Shown here: one piece after another, positions 62,460 through 64,000 of the stretch
How the letters are laid out: each line of letters starts with the position of its first letter
Numbering within the stretch: position 1 is the stretch's first letter
Source: Phycomyces blakesleeanus NRRL 1555(-)
Lineage: Eukaryota > Mucoromycota > Mucoromycetes > Mucorales > Phycomycetaceae
Reading direction: 5' to 3'
Assembly: GCF_001638985.1 (NCBI RefSeq)
Contig: NW_017265134.1
Coordinates: 1,631,289-1,695,288, forward strand
DNA: 64,000 bases
The notes under the pieces: generated by a model
Seen by the model: the letters and a program-made list of their open reading frames with translations, nothing else
Databases searched by the model: none
Told to the model about the DNA's origin: nothing
Position numbers and translations under genes: made by a program

Positions 62460-63419
62460 GGGTAGATTTTCCAATTTTCAAAATACTTTCTCAAGCATAT
62501 TATCGACAATATTTTCTTTTCAATAATACTAATAATAAAATGCTCTAATAATAAAGCCAAACTTTGAGAAAAGATAGTTCGATATATATACATTGAAGAG
62601 AAAAATTATGAAGTTCTAGAGGTGAGTTGTGCTATCACAATCTGTGATTACTTTTTTAGATTTATCTGATATACCTCTACTAAATTTTTCAGAAATTGAA
62701 GTGGTATTTCGACTCTGTCTTTTGAATTACTGCTTCAAGTTCTTCCATTTTTGTTACTTTTTCTCTAGTCTTGCATAATTTCCTCATAAGATGCGCCTAA
62801 GTATACTCAATAGAGTTGAGATCCCGGCTCGGAGCAAAGTAAAATACAAAAATATTTACAAGGTACCTCTATTTCTTATACAATGTACCATAAGCGCCTG
62901 TGGCCTGGTGCGCCACCCTCTTTAAATAAAAGCTGCTTGTCATTATTTCTATATAGTTCCTTACATCAAGGAAGAAATTACTAGGTCAGACAAATTAAGA
63001 TTCCCACATCTACTAATTTCTAATGATGGAATACTATTAACACAAATGTCTCTCTACTAAATGAGTGCACTATAGCAGATTGGGTTCTTTTTGTAACTTT
63101 TAGTTCCCTTTCTTGACATGCCAAGAGGGTGGAAACAGCTTTATATTGAAAGACTTTTACTACATCTTCAACAGTACTCTCGGAATACCAAAGGCTTTGA
63201 ATATATATCTATATGTAGCGTCCTTTTCTCATTGACCTATAACTCCTCATTGTATGAATAAGTTCTAATACTTTCTTTTATGGTTTGTGGTACTAGAATC
63301 TGGTGAAGTCCTATTGCGCTTTTGCTTTATTTGTTTTGAAGCTTTTAGTAGGTTTAACAAAAAAAAATTGATAATACTTCAAAAAAATGAAAAAAAATGA
63401 CAATTTTTGTGACCGTCTT
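62460..63419 (-). pseudogene. Decayed Tc1/mariner-like transposase in palindrome spacer
   Basis: A 960-bp unique spacer between the inverted arms. On the minus strand, frames with stops and shifts read LLFKEGGAPGH (about 62900-62935), matching the Q-D-G-A-P-C-H block around the second catalytic Asp of Tc1/mariner transposases. Then comes APSRDLNSIEYT (about 62800-62835), matching the S-P-D-L-N-P-I-E block, followed by a basic helix. The catalytic region is degenerate and several stops intervene, so it is inactive. I could not define terminal inverted repeats belonging to it separately from the arms. Confidence 0.65.
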
Positions 63420-64000
63420 ATAATATATTACACTTGAGTGTAAATAAATAGTATTATCCACTTTATATTTAAGCAAATTAGTTTATCAATAGCTTTCAAA
63501 AAAAATCGAAAGGTGTTATTAAAATAGGTTTATTGAAGTTACAATATATAACTACATCTTCCAATCTAACGCAAAAAAGAAGCGTAAGAGTACTAAATCA
63601 TATATTCAACTTAATGAAAGTAGAAATTTACAATTAAAAAATAGAGAAAAATAAATATTATTAAGAAGTGTTTATATAAATAAAGCAGAACAAATTGTAT
63701 ACATTGTATTGGATAGTAGATATATACAAAGTATGAAATATACAAATACCAATATATATATATATATAATTTTAGGAAGAGGAAGAACTGTTGTATTGCT
63801 GATAAGCAGACAGGTCTTGATTGCCTTTGCTCCCATTCACAACCATTACAAAGGCAGAGTTGTTTATTGTGACTACATCTGAGAATCGCACTGATCGTTC
63901 CCTATGTTGTTGGCAAGATGCCACCACTTGCTTCTCAATTGAGAATCCAACCTCAAGAGAGTCTACCATTTCGCAGTAGCTAGTACTGGCAGAAGAAGAT
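63420..64000 (-). repeat. Right arm of long inverted repeat (truncated by window)
   Basis: Reverse complement of 61879-62459 without detected difference. It continues past the window edge. Confidence 0.95.
63772..64000 (-). CDS. Small Ser-rich family protein, inverted copy (5' end outside window)
   Basis: Partial copy on the minus strand. The visible residues are identical to residues 11-85 of the protein at 61850, because the DNA lies in the right inverted-repeat arm. The start codon and promoter would lie beyond 64000. If the arm extends about another 100 bases or more, this is a complete fourth gene with a promoter facing this window. If not, it is a truncated copy. Confidence 0.7.
   Translation of the reverse strand, partial: SSSASTSYCEMVDSLEVGFSIEKQVVASCQQHRERSVRFSDVVTINNSAFVMVVNGSKGNQDLSAYQQYNSSSSS

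Overview
This window looks like nuclear DNA of an early-diverging fungus, most likely Mucoromycota (Mucorales-like). The reasons are the fungus-specific regulator MedA, fungal-type Dep1/Sds3, CAC2, mS41/Fyv4 and eL21 genes, short GT-AG introns (about 40-280 bp), strongly AT-rich spacers full of simple repeats, and DNA-transposon remnants. The phylum is inferred from the proteins, not proven. I found no rRNA, tRNA, CRISPR or prokaryotic operon.

Layout. (1) 1.7-14.2 kb: CENP-T and the splicing factor CWC22, divergent over 296 bp; mitochondrial ribosomal protein mS41; an orphan secreted or membrane protein; and a MedA developmental regulator. (2) 16.9-34.3 kb: an HSF-type transcription factor with a very long Gln-Ala tract, LSM2, a CAP-Gly protein, CAF-1 subunit CAC2, and exportin CSE1 (19 coding exons). 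(3) 34.3-39.5 kb: a gene-poor island with three inverted-repeat-bounded transposon-like elements. (4) 39.5-52.7 kb: tyrosyl-tRNA synthetase, eS28, a Dep1/Sds3-family HDAC subunit, an orphan Pro/Ser/basic protein, a PQ-loop membrane protein, eL21 and an orphan multipass membrane protein. (5) 52.7-64 kb: an AT-rich accessory region with four copies of an unrecognised small-protein gene family, two in tandem duplicated units and one in a long inverted repeat around a decayed Tc1/mariner-like transposase. The window ends inside that repeat.

For every multi-exon gene I joined exons at visible GT...AG sites by hand. The models close in frame: CENP-T 550 aa, CWC22 709, mS41 106, MedA 1073, HSF 781, LSM2 104, CAC2 522, CSE1 984, TyrRS 411, eS28 68, PQ-loop 268, eL21 160. 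Only the Dep1 3' end stays ambiguous.

Most genes are housekeeping functions in chromatin and kinetochore (CENP-T, CAC2, Dep1), RNA processing (CWC22, LSM2), translation (mS41, TyrRS, eS28, eL21) and nuclear transport (CSE1); they share no pathway cluster. The most unusual part is the 55-64 kb small-protein family. Two tandem copies have nearly identical upstream DNA but rapidly diverging coding sequence, and every copy keeps an S-V-R-F-S core at residues 46-50.
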